A stretch of DNA of 64,000 nucleotides, from contig NZ_WHOB01000023.1 of the NCBI RefSeq assembly GCF_013141775.1, positions 124,001 through 188,000 of the forward strand. Direction: 5' to 3'. Origin of the DNA: Paenibacillus phytohabitans. GTDB taxonomy: Bacteria > Bacillota > Bacilli > Paenibacillales > Paenibacillaceae. Positions 1 to 8,755 of the stretch are shown piece after piece (within the stretch, counting starts at the first letter, position 1; each line of letters begins with the position of its first letter). Position numbers and translations under genes: made by a program. A model generated the notes under the pieces. That model saw only the letters and a list, made by a program, of their open reading frames with translations. It searched no databases and was not told the DNA's origin.

Positions 1-320
1 AAACCACTTGGGGGAATTTCTGCTCCCCCTTTAACACCAATTAAAGCAAGCTTGGGATTTTTAGAAAAAAGCAGCAAAATATCACTAATAAAATTAGGGT
101 TAACAATGAAAACATCTTGATGTAAGTAAACTTTATATTTTGCATTAGATTGAATCATTGCCCTATTATAACCAACCGCCATTCCCTCAGCATCACGAAC
201 AGCTATTACTTCTATTTGGAAATCCTCCGGAATATTTAAAGAACGAATATATCGAACCGATTCTTCATGCTGAATTTCATCATCAAGACAAGTAATAAAG
301 CATACCTTATTTATATCCAT
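1..320 (-). CDS. Glycosyltransferase, StrF/GT2_5-like (partial, C-terminus outside window)
   Basis: About 106 N-terminal residues are visible, starting at the ATG at 320 and open to the window edge. The start has the hydrophobic strand and acidic pattern of small GT-A glycosyltransferases (VCFITCLDDE, residues 6-15), then AVRDAEGMAVGYNRAM and YLHQDVFIVN, where HQD replaces a DxD-type metal site. This pattern is usual in the family named after streptomycin biosynthesis protein StrF. The start overlaps the 3' end of the upstream gene by 14 bases, so the two are probably translationally coupled and part of the same modification operon. The sugar and acceptor cannot be read from the sequence; flagellin or another surface glycan is inferred from the neighbours. 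Confidence 0.7.
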   Translation of the reverse strand, partial: MDINKVCFITCLDDEIQHEESVRYIRSLNIPEDFQIEVIAVRDAEGMAVGYNRAMIQSNAKYKVYLHQDVFIVNPNFISDILLLFSKNPKLALIGVKGGAEIPPSG

Positions 321-2340
321 GATTCTTACTCCCCTCAATATCCCGCTGTAAGCTCAAAACATCTTCATCCGGTTCACGAATTTTCATTAAAAAATCCAGT
401 GCCTCATTGTACGCTCCGAACTTAAACAATATATATCCCAGGTTAAATAGAGTATCTTCATTTTCAGGTTCAACAATATGTGATTTTTCTAACAGAGGAA
501 TTACAACTTCATACAATCCTGAATTAAAACAATTTATTGCTACACGATTTAGTGTCCCTATCTTATCTACAATATCAGCCATTACTGATTCTATAATTTG
601 GTTAGTAGAAACTTCATTTTGTTGTAATAAAGCTATTAACTCCATAGAAGAAGCTTCACGTTCCACATTATTTTCAATCCTTCTCAAAAGAAACTTAATT
701 TTTGATTTCGCAAGTTTCTTATCAAAAATAGTTTGCTTTAATTCCCTAACCCATTTGCTTACATGCTCACTCTTATCTCCGATACTTTCAAGCCACCCCA
801 GAGCCTGTTCATCCTCACCAACTGAATGCATGACCGTAGCTAGATTAATGAGAGTCGTAGAATTATCTGACTCAAGTTCATACGCTCTGCTCAGGTAAGG
901 AATAATATCATCCATATTCCGTCTTTCCAAATTGGATATTCCTAAGTAGTTCAATAAAGGCACAACTGGACCCGCATAGCTGTCTAATGCAGAAACAATT
1001 TGAATTGTTTTAAATCGAAGTATACTAGATACAGTCTCCTCGTTCGATGCCTGTAATAGCTTACTAAACAGTTCATGTAGCATTCCATTCTTGGATATCA
1101 TTCTCGCACTTACTAGAAAACTTGATATTTCAAAGACCTGGGGCAATTTCTCAACCAGATCTCCAAGTCCCTGAATAAATAAATCATCTTGTTCTTGAAG
1201 AGTATCGTTATATACATATTCAAAGTCCAATTCTTGAAATCCAGCTTCCTCAAAAAGAGCACCAATATCCACTAAATTCCAATATCTCTTATCTGCGTCT
1301 AGTCCTTCCCCTAATAACAATCGTTTAATTACCCCAACAAAATTGATATTTGAGAACTCGATAATCAATTGACCATGCTTAGCTAGCATTTCTTTCACAT
1401 CTGATAAGTTATGCTCAGGATCAACTAAAGAACTCAATATTATATAATCGAATTTTTCAATTCGGTTAAGCTGAGATAGCTGTTCAATATCGCAGTATTT
1501 AATTTCAACATCAGGATACATCTGCTTTATTTTTAAGGTAGTCGCATTCTTCCCTTTAACTAAACCCAAAATTAAGATTTTATAAATATTCTCATTTTGG
1601 ATTTCGAGAAAACGAAAAATGTTGGATTCCACTTTAACAGCCTCGCAATTAAAACCCCACTTTATTTTAAATCTTCTTTGATGGATCTTGTCCGTACTAA
1701 CCTCATTGATTCCATAATGGTGTACATAAGCGTGTCTGCATAACGCTAACGTATAACCATGTTCTATAATTCGTAAACCAAAATCAATAATGGCAGTATG
1801 TCCATTCAGTTGCTCATCCAGTAACCCCGTGGTCTCTAAAACCGACCTCTTGAATAGAAAACAAAAATCGGATAGGGTCATTCTTTCTTCTACGATATTA
1901 GTTTTGGAGAGACCTCTTGCATAAGCAAGCAACTCTTCCATCGATGCGAACTGAACAGCTTCTGCCTGGTCATCATCAGCAAAATTTGTAAGAGGGCCTA
2001 CTGCTCCAGTTTTACTATTTTTATAAAGTTCATCTAATAATAGCTCTAACCAATTCTCAGTGACCAATGTATCTTCATGCATGATCAATATAGAATCATA
2101 CTTGGAAACTTTCATCCCTTCATTTAAAGCTATACTCAAGGATAATTGCTCCTCAAAAAAAAGGGATCTGATTTCCGTTTCCTCAGCCAGCCAATTCCTA
2201 GTTTCTAAACAACTGCCGCTCTCCACGACAATTAGCTCATATGATCCTTTAGTAGTAAATCTTCGGATACTATCAATAGAAGCCTTCATATATTCGAACT
2301 GATTTGGAAAAACAGCGATAATTATACTTGCCTTTTGCAT
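307..2340 (-). CDS. Glycosyltransferase family 2 / methyltransferase-like / TPR fusion protein
   Basis: A 677-residue multidomain protein. Residues 1-215 form a GT-A glycosyltransferase: a first beta strand (ASIIIAVFPNQ), VVESGS at 38-43 and HEDT at 88-91 in the place of the DxD motif. Residues about 250-390 look like a Rossmann-type methyltransferase (ILILGL at 255-260, an acidic CDIEQL at 283-288, FDYIILSSLV near 298, GQLIIEFSN near 323). The glycine-rich motif is degenerate, so activity is uncertain. Residues about 440-670 are helical TPR-type repeats (for example SRAYELESDNSTTLINLATV and NEDTLFNLGYILFKFGAY). Such fusions are typical of glycan islands beside flagellin genes. It is divergent from the CDP-glycerol transferase gene and overlaps the next glycosyltransferase. 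The donor and acceptor are unknown. Confidence 0.75.
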   Translation of the reverse strand: MQKASIIIAVFPNQFEYMKASIDSIRRFTTKGSYELIVVESGSCLETRNWLAEETEIRSLFFEEQLSLSIALNEGMKVSKYDSILIMHEDTLVTENWLELLLDELYKNSKTGAVGPLTNFADDDQAEAVQFASMEELLAYARGLSKTNIVEERMTLSDFCFLFKRSVLETTGLLDEQLNGHTAIIDFGLRIIEHGYTLALCRHAYVHHYGINEVSTDKIHQRRFKIKWGFNCEAVKVESNIFRFLEIQNENIYKILILGLVKGKNATTLKIKQMYPDVEIKYCDIEQLSQLNRIEKFDYIILSSLVDPEHNLSDVKEMLAKHGQLIIEFSNINFVGVIKRLLLGEGLDADKRYWNLVDIGALFEEAGFQELDFEYVYNDTLQEQDDLFIQGLGDLVEKLPQVFEISSFLVSARMISKNGMLHELFSKLLQASNEETVSSILRFKTIQIVSALDSYAGPVVPLLNYLGISNLERRNMDDIIPYLSRAYELESDNSTTLINLATVMHSVGEDEQALGWLESIGDKSEHVSKWVRELKQTIFDKKLAKSKIKFLLRRIENNVEREASSMELIALLQQNEVSTNQIIESVMADIVDKIGTLNRVAINCFNSGLYEVVIPLLEKSHIVEPENEDTLFNLGYILFKFGAYNEALDFLMKIREPDEDVLSLQRDIEGSKNHGYK

Positions 2341-2379
2341 ATATAAGCTCCCCCAAATAAATGATACCTTTTAAGATTA

Positions 2380-2492
2380 TATCGGTTATTTTGTCGAATT
2401 CATGGAGCTTTCTTCATAAAATAAAATATGAATAGTTTACCAATAATAATAGAGTTATAATCATCTTTATCCTCCTAATGAAATAACCGATA
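2380..2492. repeat. 12-bp inverted repeat between divergent glycosylation genes
   Basis: TATCGGTTATTT (2380-2391) and its exact reverse complement AAATAACCGATA (2481-2492) face each other across 89 bases between the divergent starts at 2340 and 2536. Each arm contains ACCGATA, close to the sigma-D -10 box (GCCGATA), pointing outward towards its gene. For the plus strand a TTTA lies 16 bases upstream at 2466-2469, a poor but correctly spaced -35. A -35 for the minus direction is not convincing. It could also be an operator bound by a dimeric regulator. Confidence 0.4.
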
Positions 2493-2535
2493 AGAAAGTA
2501 TACGATAATTAATATAGCTTCAGAAAGGACCACGG

Positions 2536-4026
2536 ATGACTACTAACAAAATCAAAATCACATTATTCCATACCTCTTCGTCAGGTTCTAACAATCATCA
2601 TTTATATCGCGCTGCTCCAGACGCGTTGAGAGACAAATATGATATTGAATTACTCACATCACAACAAGCCTTGTATAACCGTAATCTCAATAATAGCGAT
2701 GTTTATATTACAACACACGGTGAACATGCTACGCGTGATGACAAAGTAAATGTTGAATTGTGGCACGGGTTCCCTCTTAAGGGCATGGCTAAAATGGATA
2801 AGCAAGAGACTGCTACAGATGAAAAAATCTCTAATTATTGGTCAAATGTTGATATGATCATGTCTTATTCTTCCCTTTATAATACAGCTATGAACGCTTG
2901 TAGCGGAGCGCGAATTCAGCAATACCAGATTACAGGTGTCCCACGTAATGATGCCTTGCTTACAGCAAACGGCCGAGCTCATTTAATGCGTGTAATTCCC
3001 GAGTATAAGGACACTGGAGAGAACATTATTTTTTTCATGCCTACATTCCGTAAATCAATTATTAATCCTGATAAAATAGAAGGCGGTAAAAACTTCAGCA
3101 ATCTCTTTGGATTACCTGAATTTAATAAGGATCAGTTAGTTCAGTTCCTCCGAAGTAACAATAGCATACTCATTATTAAGCTCCATCCTTTTGAAGAGCG
3201 TTTCTTCTCTAAGGAATTACAGGAACTTACTGCTGAAAAAGTATATACATTAAATGACGAACGGTTAGAAACGGCTGGCTTGGATCTTTATGATGTCCTG
3301 AATGCAGCTGATATGCTTCTTACGGATTACTCCTCAGTGTACATCGACTATCTGTTATTAGACCGGCCTATGATGTTCCTCCCTACCGACTTAGAAGATT
3401 ATAGGGAGAATCGCGGGTTTTTACTAGAACCCTATGAATTCTGGACACCCGGACCCAAAATTTCCTCACAAGAGGATTTACAAGAGACAATTATTCGCTT
3501 ACTGAATGAACCTGAGTGGTACAAGAGTGAGAGAAGTACCATTCTAAACCTATGCCATAAATATAAGGATCCGCATTCATCCGAAAGAATTTGGAAGCTT
3601 ATTGATTCTTTTATTCAGGACAACACCGAGTTAATTTACCACCGACGGGAACAATCGCTGCAGCACCGGAAGATGCAACAAGAGGTTAAAAGCATGATCC
3701 AAGGGATCATTGATCAAGGCCAACTTGTACTAGCCAATGAAGCTATACAGAATTATCTAGAGAGCAATTCTGCAGATTCAGACATCTTTTCCATGAACGG
3801 GATGCTGCATTTATTAAACAACGATCCACAAGAAGCTATCCATACGTTTCAAGCTGGCTATAAGCATTTTCCTTGGGACGAAGACCTTTTATACAATATA
3901 GGGTATGTCTTTGAGTTGCTAGGTGATAAGATAGAGGCTATTAGGCATTATGAGGAAGCTCTTCGACTAAGTTCCCGAGTGGAGATGACAGAACTTTTAA
4001 GAGACAAGTTAAAATCTATAACATGA
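2536..4026 (+). CDS. CDP-glycerol glycerophosphotransferase-family protein with C-terminal TPR
   Basis: A 496-residue protein. Residues about 40-360 match the CDP-glycerol:poly(glycerophosphate) glycerophosphotransferase family (TagB/TagF type), with ELWHGFPLKGM near 74-84, GVPRND at 134-139, FMPTFR at 167-172, KLHPFE at 215-220 and TDYSSVYIDY at 263-272, which carry the family's conserved His and Asp/Ser residues. Residues about 385-490 add TPR-like repeats (FSMNGMLHLLNNDPQEAI, LLYNIGYVFELLGDKIEAI), not part of the usual teichoic-acid enzymes. The family transfers glycerol phosphate, or a related phospho-alcohol, from a CDP carrier. It is followed after 13 bases by the TagD-like gene that would make CDP-glycerol. 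Lying among flagellar and flagellin-glycosylation genes, it more likely decorates a protein glycan than builds wall teichoic acid; this is inference. Confidence 0.8.
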   Translation: MTTNKIKITLFHTSSSGSNNHHLYRAAPDALRDKYDIELLTSQQALYNRNLNNSDVYITTHGEHATRDDKVNVELWHGFPLKGMAKMDKQETATDEKISNYWSNVDMIMSYSSLYNTAMNACSGARIQQYQITGVPRNDALLTANGRAHLMRVIPEYKDTGENIIFFMPTFRKSIINPDKIEGGKNFSNLFGLPEFNKDQLVQFLRSNNSILIIKLHPFEERFFSKELQELTAEKVYTLNDERLETAGLDLYDVLNAADMLLTDYSSVYIDYLLLDRPMMFLPTDLEDYRENRGFLLEPYEFWTPGPKISSQEDLQETIIRLLNEPEWYKSERSTILNLCHKYKDPHSSERIWKLIDSFIQDNTELIYHRREQSLQHRKMQQEVKSMIQGIIDQGQLVLANEAIQNYLESNSADSDIFSMNGMLHLLNNDPQEAIHTFQAGYKHFPWDEDLLYNIGYVFELLGDKIEAIRHYEEALRLSSRVEMTELLRDKLKSIT

Positions 4027-4039
4027 ACAGGAGGCATCT

Positions 4040-4429
4040 ATGAAAAAAGTAATTACTTATGGCACGTTTGACCTCCTGCATTACGGACACATTCTTTTAT
4101 TCCAAAGAGCCAGGGGACTTGGTGATCATCTTACTGTAGCCCTTTCTACTGATGAATTTAATACTATCAAACACAAAACAGCATATTTCTCTTATGAAAA
4201 GCGTAAAATGATGCTGGAAGCCATTAAATACGTGGATGAGGTTATTCCAGAACAATGTTGGGAACAGAAGAAAATGGATATCGTAAAATACAATATTGAT
4301 GTATTCGTTATGGGAGATGACTGGCACGGAAGATTCGATGCACTAAAGTCTTTATGCGAAGTCATTTATCTCGAAAGAACACCTGACATCTCTACAACCT
4401 CCATCAAAACAAATTTACATCAACAATAA
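4040..4429 (+). CDS. tagD: Glycerol-3-phosphate cytidylyltransferase
   Basis: A 129-residue protein, the full length of the TagD/GCT family. It has the nucleotidyltransferase signature GTFDLLHYGH (residues 8-17), the conserved GDDW at 92-95 and the family's C-terminal RTPDISTTSIK (113-123). It makes CDP-glycerol from CTP and glycerol 3-phosphate in the cytosol. The start has an AGGAGG ribosome site (4030-4035). It follows the glycerophosphotransferase-like gene in a two-gene operon ended by the hairpin at 4435-4466, so its product probably feeds that transferase. A cytidylyltransferase using a related alcohol phosphate cannot be excluded from sequence alone. Confidence 0.9.
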   Translation: MKKVITYGTFDLLHYGHILLFQRARGLGDHLTVALSTDEFNTIKHKTAYFSYEKRKMMLEAIKYVDEVIPEQCWEQKKMDIVKYNIDVFVMGDDWHGRFDALKSLCEVIYLERTPDISTTSIKTNLHQQ

Positions 4430-4434
4430 ATTTT

Positions 4435-4466
4435 AAAAGGCGCGTCCTACAGTGGACGCGCCTTTT
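4435..4466. terminator. Bidirectional terminator between convergent operons
   Basis: A 13-bp perfect stem (AAAAGGCGCGTCC at 4435-4447 paired with GGACGCGCCTTTT at 4454-4466) with a 6-base loop. The A and T tracts at its ends let it end both the plus-strand tagD operon and the minus-strand flaG-fliD operon. Confidence 0.92.
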
Positions 4467-4468
4467 CT

Positions 4469-6448
4469 TTATTTTATTACAGATATCTGCTTTTCTTTGG
4501 TTAAGAACTCTTTCACGAATGAAATATTAATAACCTCTGAGCATTCAGACATAAATTGATTCATATAAGAGGACTTAGATTTACGATCAGCATGCTTTAT
4601 TAAAGTATAGTAAAGATGCTTTGAAGAAGGTTTCTGCTGTACAGCTGCACTAAGAAATTCAACTGCATCCTCATAAAAGTGCTGATTGGCATGATACATT
4701 CCCAGGTTAACTAGACTGGATAAATCCAGCTGTTGTTCCGCGAGCAATATTGAATAATAGTTCATCGCCAGCTCGGTAAGACCCAAGTTGAAGAAATAAT
4801 TAGCCAACTGATTAATCAGTTCCGGCGTCTTCATTGCCTGGATAAATTTATCGAAATTCTCATAATCCTTTATCAAGAATAATTGTTTCGCTACTGAAAA
4901 TAAATTATCAGCGTATTGAATCAGTAACTGATCATCATTAACAAAATCACCTTGGATAAAAGAAATCATAATTACAGTTAAGTCATCTATACTCTTATTT
5001 CGATATTGCTTAGCAACGTTTTGAAGTTTGGTTGAGCCATTCCATTTAATAGCCCCCACTGCCATTTGAATCCAAGCTTGAAACTGCTGTTCATACTCAG
5101 ATTGACCCCTGCCTGAAAAATCTAACCATATTTTCTGATCATCCATCATAATTCCAAAACGTAATTGATCTAATGTACTAAGGTTTGCCAATGTACTCAA
5201 TAGACCGGCATAATAACGAACTAATTCCACTTGCCCCAGTACGAGGGAAACTTTAAATAATAACTCACAGTCAGCAGTATTACTAACATCGTAAATTTTA
5301 TTCAGAAATACAGTTACTTCATCTTGGCTTTCATGCTGACACAGCCACTCTACCAGCTTTAATAACACTTGCGGATTTCTGTTATTCTTATTAAGGAGCT
5401 TTGATAACCAATAGATGGCCTGCTTGCTCTCATTTAGTCTAAAGTATATCCCTACCAACTGCTGTACAGGAGTCTCGAAGCTGTACATAGGGTCTACAAG
5501 CCAGATTTCCTGATCCTTATTAGCCCTTTGCTCTGCAATTCTGATGGCTTCAAGATAGCACTCTTCAGCTTGTTTAAAGAACCCCATCGTTTCATATTGA
5601 ATTCCTTTAATCGTATGGTAGTCAGCGTATTCATTAAATGCAACCAACTTATTTGTAGTCCACTCATCCACTAGATATAACTGGTTCTCTTGGAAGTACA
5701 AACTGATCAGTCCGATTAAACAATGCGGGTACCACGCCAATCTGGATGAATCGCTAACTAAAGCACGTTCATAACACCGAATAGCCTCTTCCTCATTCTT
5801 AGCATACCGATACTGGTTACCCAAGGTAAACCAATCATATTCACTCATATTATCGTCTTTTTTCATACTGTTAAAAATAGACATATTACGCTCATGCTTA
5901 TTCTTTTCAATTAATCTTTTCGTTTGATATCCTGTATGGTAAATATTCATAGCAATTTTCTTATGGAAAAGCTCACCCTGAGTGCCTCTCGTCAATTGCT
6001 CATGAATGGGTCTTTCAAAAAATATTCCTTTAAAATTAGGGAATAGACGCGTCACTGGTGCCGTAGTCATCTCATCGTCAGATTCTTTATCTCCGGTGAA
6101 ATTGATCACTGGCAAAGTATATGCAAGGTGGTGTATAGGCTTTTCTGTCTCTAAAAAATCATTCCATAGAACGTATTCTTCCTTGGCCAAATACTCATCA
6201 GCATCCAGTACTAATATCCATTTCCCTGATGCATGACGAATAGATTCATTCCTGGCCGCAGCAAAATCATTAGACCAAGTATAATCATACAGCTGCGCAG
6301 AATACTCTTCTGCGATCTGTTTAGTAAGATCAGTTGAGCCTGTATCCACAACAATAATCTCATCTGCAATGCCTTGTACACTATCTAGGCAGCGGGGCAG
6401 CAGCTCCTCTTCGTCTTTAACAATCATACAAACGCTTAGACGCTTCAT
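4469..6448 (-). CDS. Glycosyltransferase family 2 with TPR repeats (probable flagellin glycosyltransferase)
   Basis: A 659-residue cytosolic protein. The N-terminal GT2 domain (about 1-230) has SVCMIVKDEEELLPRC, VVDTGSTD near 33-40, NDFAAARNES, and LDADEYL at 81-87 as the metal-binding DxD region. This is the SunS/WaaE-like branch that often modifies peptides and proteins. The rest (about 230-650) is TPR-like helical repeats (EYDWFTLGNQYRYAKNEEEAI, NLGMYHANQHFYEDAVEFLS). It starts 22 bases after fliT and is the last gene of the flaG-fliD-fliS-fliT operon, which strongly ties it to flagellar assembly. Flagellin is the natural candidate acceptor. The N-terminal half resembles the short GT at 10205-10948, so the two may be paralogues acting in sequence. 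Confidence 0.82.
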   Translation of the reverse strand: MKRLSVCMIVKDEEELLPRCLDSVQGIADEIIVVDTGSTDLTKQIAEEYSAQLYDYTWSNDFAAARNESIRHASGKWILVLDADEYLAKEEYVLWNDFLETEKPIHHLAYTLPVINFTGDKESDDEMTTAPVTRLFPNFKGIFFERPIHEQLTRGTQGELFHKKIAMNIYHTGYQTKRLIEKNKHERNMSIFNSMKKDDNMSEYDWFTLGNQYRYAKNEEEAIRCYERALVSDSSRLAWYPHCLIGLISLYFQENQLYLVDEWTTNKLVAFNEYADYHTIKGIQYETMGFFKQAEECYLEAIRIAEQRANKDQEIWLVDPMYSFETPVQQLVGIYFRLNESKQAIYWLSKLLNKNNRNPQVLLKLVEWLCQHESQDEVTVFLNKIYDVSNTADCELLFKVSLVLGQVELVRYYAGLLSTLANLSTLDQLRFGIMMDDQKIWLDFSGRGQSEYEQQFQAWIQMAVGAIKWNGSTKLQNVAKQYRNKSIDDLTVIMISFIQGDFVNDDQLLIQYADNLFSVAKQLFLIKDYENFDKFIQAMKTPELINQLANYFFNLGLTELAMNYYSILLAEQQLDLSSLVNLGMYHANQHFYEDAVEFLSAAVQQKPSSKHLYYTLIKHADRKSKSSYMNQFMSECSEVINISFVKEFLTKEKQISVIK

Positions 6449-6470
6449 GTGGATAACCCCAACCTTTTTC

Positions 6471-6812
6471 TTATTTCTTATGATCTACAAAAAAACTATC
6501 TACATTGTATGCAGCACCGTAAGCATTTTTCTGTTCTCTAATTGCTCCTTGTTTGGACAACCAAGTACTCGCTTCATTTTTAAAGCCTTGCATTTTGGAT
6601 AGAATTAATTGATCGTATTCCCCAAGTCTGGTTATACGTTCATTGTGTTCATTTGAAAGAACTTCCTTTGACTCTAACATCTGCTGCACAATTTGCTCTC
6701 TTTGCTCAGAAAATGCAGCAAGTTCCGGATAGCTAGCCTGTTCAATATTCTGAAGTAAACTGGCTGTAATAGCCTCAAGCTGTCCTATAAAAACTTCCAA
6801 TGGTGTAATCAT
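6471..6812 (-). CDS. fliT: FliT-like flagellar chaperone
   Basis: A 113-residue, almost wholly helical protein (ITPLEVFIGQLEAITASLLQ, EQREQIVQQMLE). Size, charge pattern and position after fliS fit FliT, the export chaperone of the filament cap protein FliD. FliT sequences diverge strongly, so the call leans on synteny. The start codon overlaps the fliS stop by 4 bases (ATGA), indicating translational coupling. The C-terminus is longer than the chaperone core and unassigned. Confidence 0.65.
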   Translation of the reverse strand: MITPLEVFIGQLEAITASLLQNIEQASYPELAAFSEQREQIVQQMLESKEVLSNEHNERITRLGEYDQLILSKMQGFKNEASTWLSKQGAIREQKNAYGAAYNVDSFFVDHKK

Positions 6813-7198
6813 TTACTTTGCTCAGCAGCGGTATTTAATGACTTATTAGCAGCATCCCATGCTTCTCGCAGCTCTAACAAATAGGATACAACCTCATCTG
6901 CCGGACTAGTAATCTTTTTCATATTAGCATTAATAAGCTGGTGAATCATATACTCATAGACCTGGTAGAGTGTCTTAGCAATAGGATAATCATAGTTTAA
7001 TGCTGCAATTAACTCATGGATGACTGCTTGTGCTTTGCATAAATTGATGTTGGCCTTCTCATAATTCTTTTCTTGGATGGCGGATATACCTACTCTAGAA
7101 AAGCGAATCGCACCATCATAAAGCATCAGCAGAAGTTGGGCGGGTGAAGCTGTATGCAGTTGGGTCTGTTGATATTTTTGGTGGGGTGATGTAATCAA
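6809..7198 (-). CDS. fliS: Flagellar export chaperone FliS
   Basis: A 129-residue protein typical of FliS, with YQQTQLHTASPAQLLLMLYDGAIRF near the N-terminus (residues 9-33), which holds the conserved PxxLLxMLYDGA motif. FliS binds the C-terminal D0 helix of flagellin in the cytosol, prevents early polymerisation and delivers it to the export gate. In Bacillus it also helps FliW binding to flagellin. It lies between fliD and fliT, as in most Firmicutes, 20 bases after fliD. Confidence 0.95.
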   Translation of the reverse strand: MITSPHQKYQQTQLHTASPAQLLLMLYDGAIRFSRVGISAIQEKNYEKANINLCKAQAVIHELIAALNYDYPIAKTLYQVYEYMIHQLINANMKKITSPADEVVSYLLELREAWDAANKSLNTAAEQSK

Positions 7199-7218
7199 AA
7201 GAGTTCTCTCCCTTTTTA

Positions 7219-8742
7219 TTAAGATAACATACTAGTCAAGCTGGATGATGTACTATTGTATTTATTCATAGCTGTTTCCATTGCGGTAAATTGTTTATAA
7301 TATTGGGTTTCTTTCATCGTAAGCCTTCTATTCATATCAGCAATTCTCGTCTCAAAAGCTCTCAACTGGTCACCCATTTGGCTTGTAACCAAAAAAGAAG
7401 TTGTCAGGTCAGTACTTATTCGCGACGTTCCAGCCTTGTCATACATTGAGGATAGGGCTACATTATCGATTTTTCTCAATCGGTTGAAGAGACCGTCACT
7501 TGATGTGTAGTCTGTTTTGTTCGAGGTATCCGTTTGCCCTAACAAAGCATAGACATCCTCTGCATTGGACTCAAGAGCAGCACGCAGTTTTGTCTCATCC
7601 AGAATCAGTTTCCCTTTTTCACTATAGTTTCCGGTAGTAAGCCCTATCTGAGTAATATTCATTTTCTTTCCGTTAACCATTACATCGCCAATCATTGCAG
7701 TTCTCAAATCTACCAAGGCTTTGTCTATTATAGAGTCACCTTTAAGCATACCGCTTTTAGCTTTATTTTCCCACAGAGTAATCTCATTTTCTTTCATATC
7801 CGCCTTCTGCTCCGCACTTAAAGGCAAGTACGTTCTGAATCGTTCTTCAGATGTCTTTTGATTAAGTGTCGCAATGGTTGCATTGTAAGTCTCTACAAAT
7901 GATTTAATCGATTCAACCATTTTATCTATGTCCTGCGAGACCTCTATCTGACTGGTTTGTCCTGTGGGAGTAGTTCCAGTTAAAGAGATTTCAACGCCGT
8001 TTATAGTAAATCTATTAGAAGATTGAGTAGTTGTAATTCCATTAATCACAACAGAAGCATCTTGTCCTTGTGTTACCTTAGACGTATTAAATTCAAAACC
8101 CTCTTCCAGTAATGCACCGGTTAGGACAATATCTTTGTCTCCGGTTTCTTTGCGGGTTAAAGACATGCGGCCTGTCGTTGAGTCATAAACAGCAGTAACC
8201 CCTGCGTCCTTATTGCTGTTGATCTTGTTAATCACAGATTCAATTGTATCTGAAGCTGAGAATGTTATTGTAGCAGGTGTTTCTCCGGCGATTCCGGTTC
8301 CTATGGTAATGCTTGTTTCAGTACCGGAATAAATGGATGAAATAGGCTGGGAAGAAGCAATGCCTGCATTTTTAGGAGTACCTGTAGAAGTTCCATCAGC
8401 AGCTTTGTAATCATTGGAAGCTATTGAAGTAGCCGTTGCCAGACTAGTCACAGAGATATTCAGTACTGAATTCGTGGCTGCCCCCGTTGCTTTTGCCGTT
8501 ACTGCACCCGTTGCTCCAGTAACCGTAGCCTTTTTAGAGTTGATAGCCTCGTCTTTATTTAAAGTAGATAACTTCTCATTAAAGCTAACTAAGGTCGTAC
8601 TAACTGTACGGTACCCTTCTCTCTTCCATTCTAGCAGTTGTTTCTGCTGGTTCAATTTATCCAATGGAACTTTTGCAGCTGTCATTAATTGCTTTACCAT
8701 TGCGTCAATGTCCATACCTGAAGATAATCCGCTAATTCTCAT
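7219..8742 (-). CDS. fliD: Flagellar filament capping protein FliD (HAP2)
   Basis: A 507-residue protein of normal FliD length. The N-terminal D0/D1 segment (RISGLSSGMDIDAMVKQLM) and the C-terminal coiled segment (FETRIADMNRRLTMKETQYY, MNKYNSTSSSLTSML) are diagnostic; the Ser/Thr-rich middle is the variable surface-exposed part. FliD caps the growing filament and folds incoming flagellin. It follows flaG after 13 bases and precedes fliS, so cap, chaperones and the terminal glycosyltransferase gene share one transcript. Confidence 0.95.
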   Translation of the reverse strand: MRISGLSSGMDIDAMVKQLMTAAKVPLDKLNQQKQLLEWKREGYRTVSTTLVSFNEKLSTLNKDEAINSKKATVTGATGAVTAKATGAATNSVLNISVTSLATATSIASNDYKAADGTSTGTPKNAGIASSQPISSIYSGTETSITIGTGIAGETPATITFSASDTIESVINKINSNKDAGVTAVYDSTTGRMSLTRKETGDKDIVLTGALLEEGFEFNTSKVTQGQDASVVINGITTTQSSNRFTINGVEISLTGTTPTGQTSQIEVSQDIDKMVESIKSFVETYNATIATLNQKTSEERFRTYLPLSAEQKADMKENEITLWENKAKSGMLKGDSIIDKALVDLRTAMIGDVMVNGKKMNITQIGLTTGNYSEKGKLILDETKLRAALESNAEDVYALLGQTDTSNKTDYTSSDGLFNRLRKIDNVALSSMYDKAGTSRISTDLTTSFLVTSQMGDQLRAFETRIADMNRRLTMKETQYYKQFTAMETAMNKYNSTSSSLTSMLS

Positions 8743-8755
8743 AATACCCTCCTTT

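Noticed and set aside
2536..4429. Ordinary wall teichoic acid tag operon
   Set aside because: No tagF, tagGH or further tag genes are adjacent, and the TPR fusion and flagellar context argue for another acceptor; it cannot be fully excluded.
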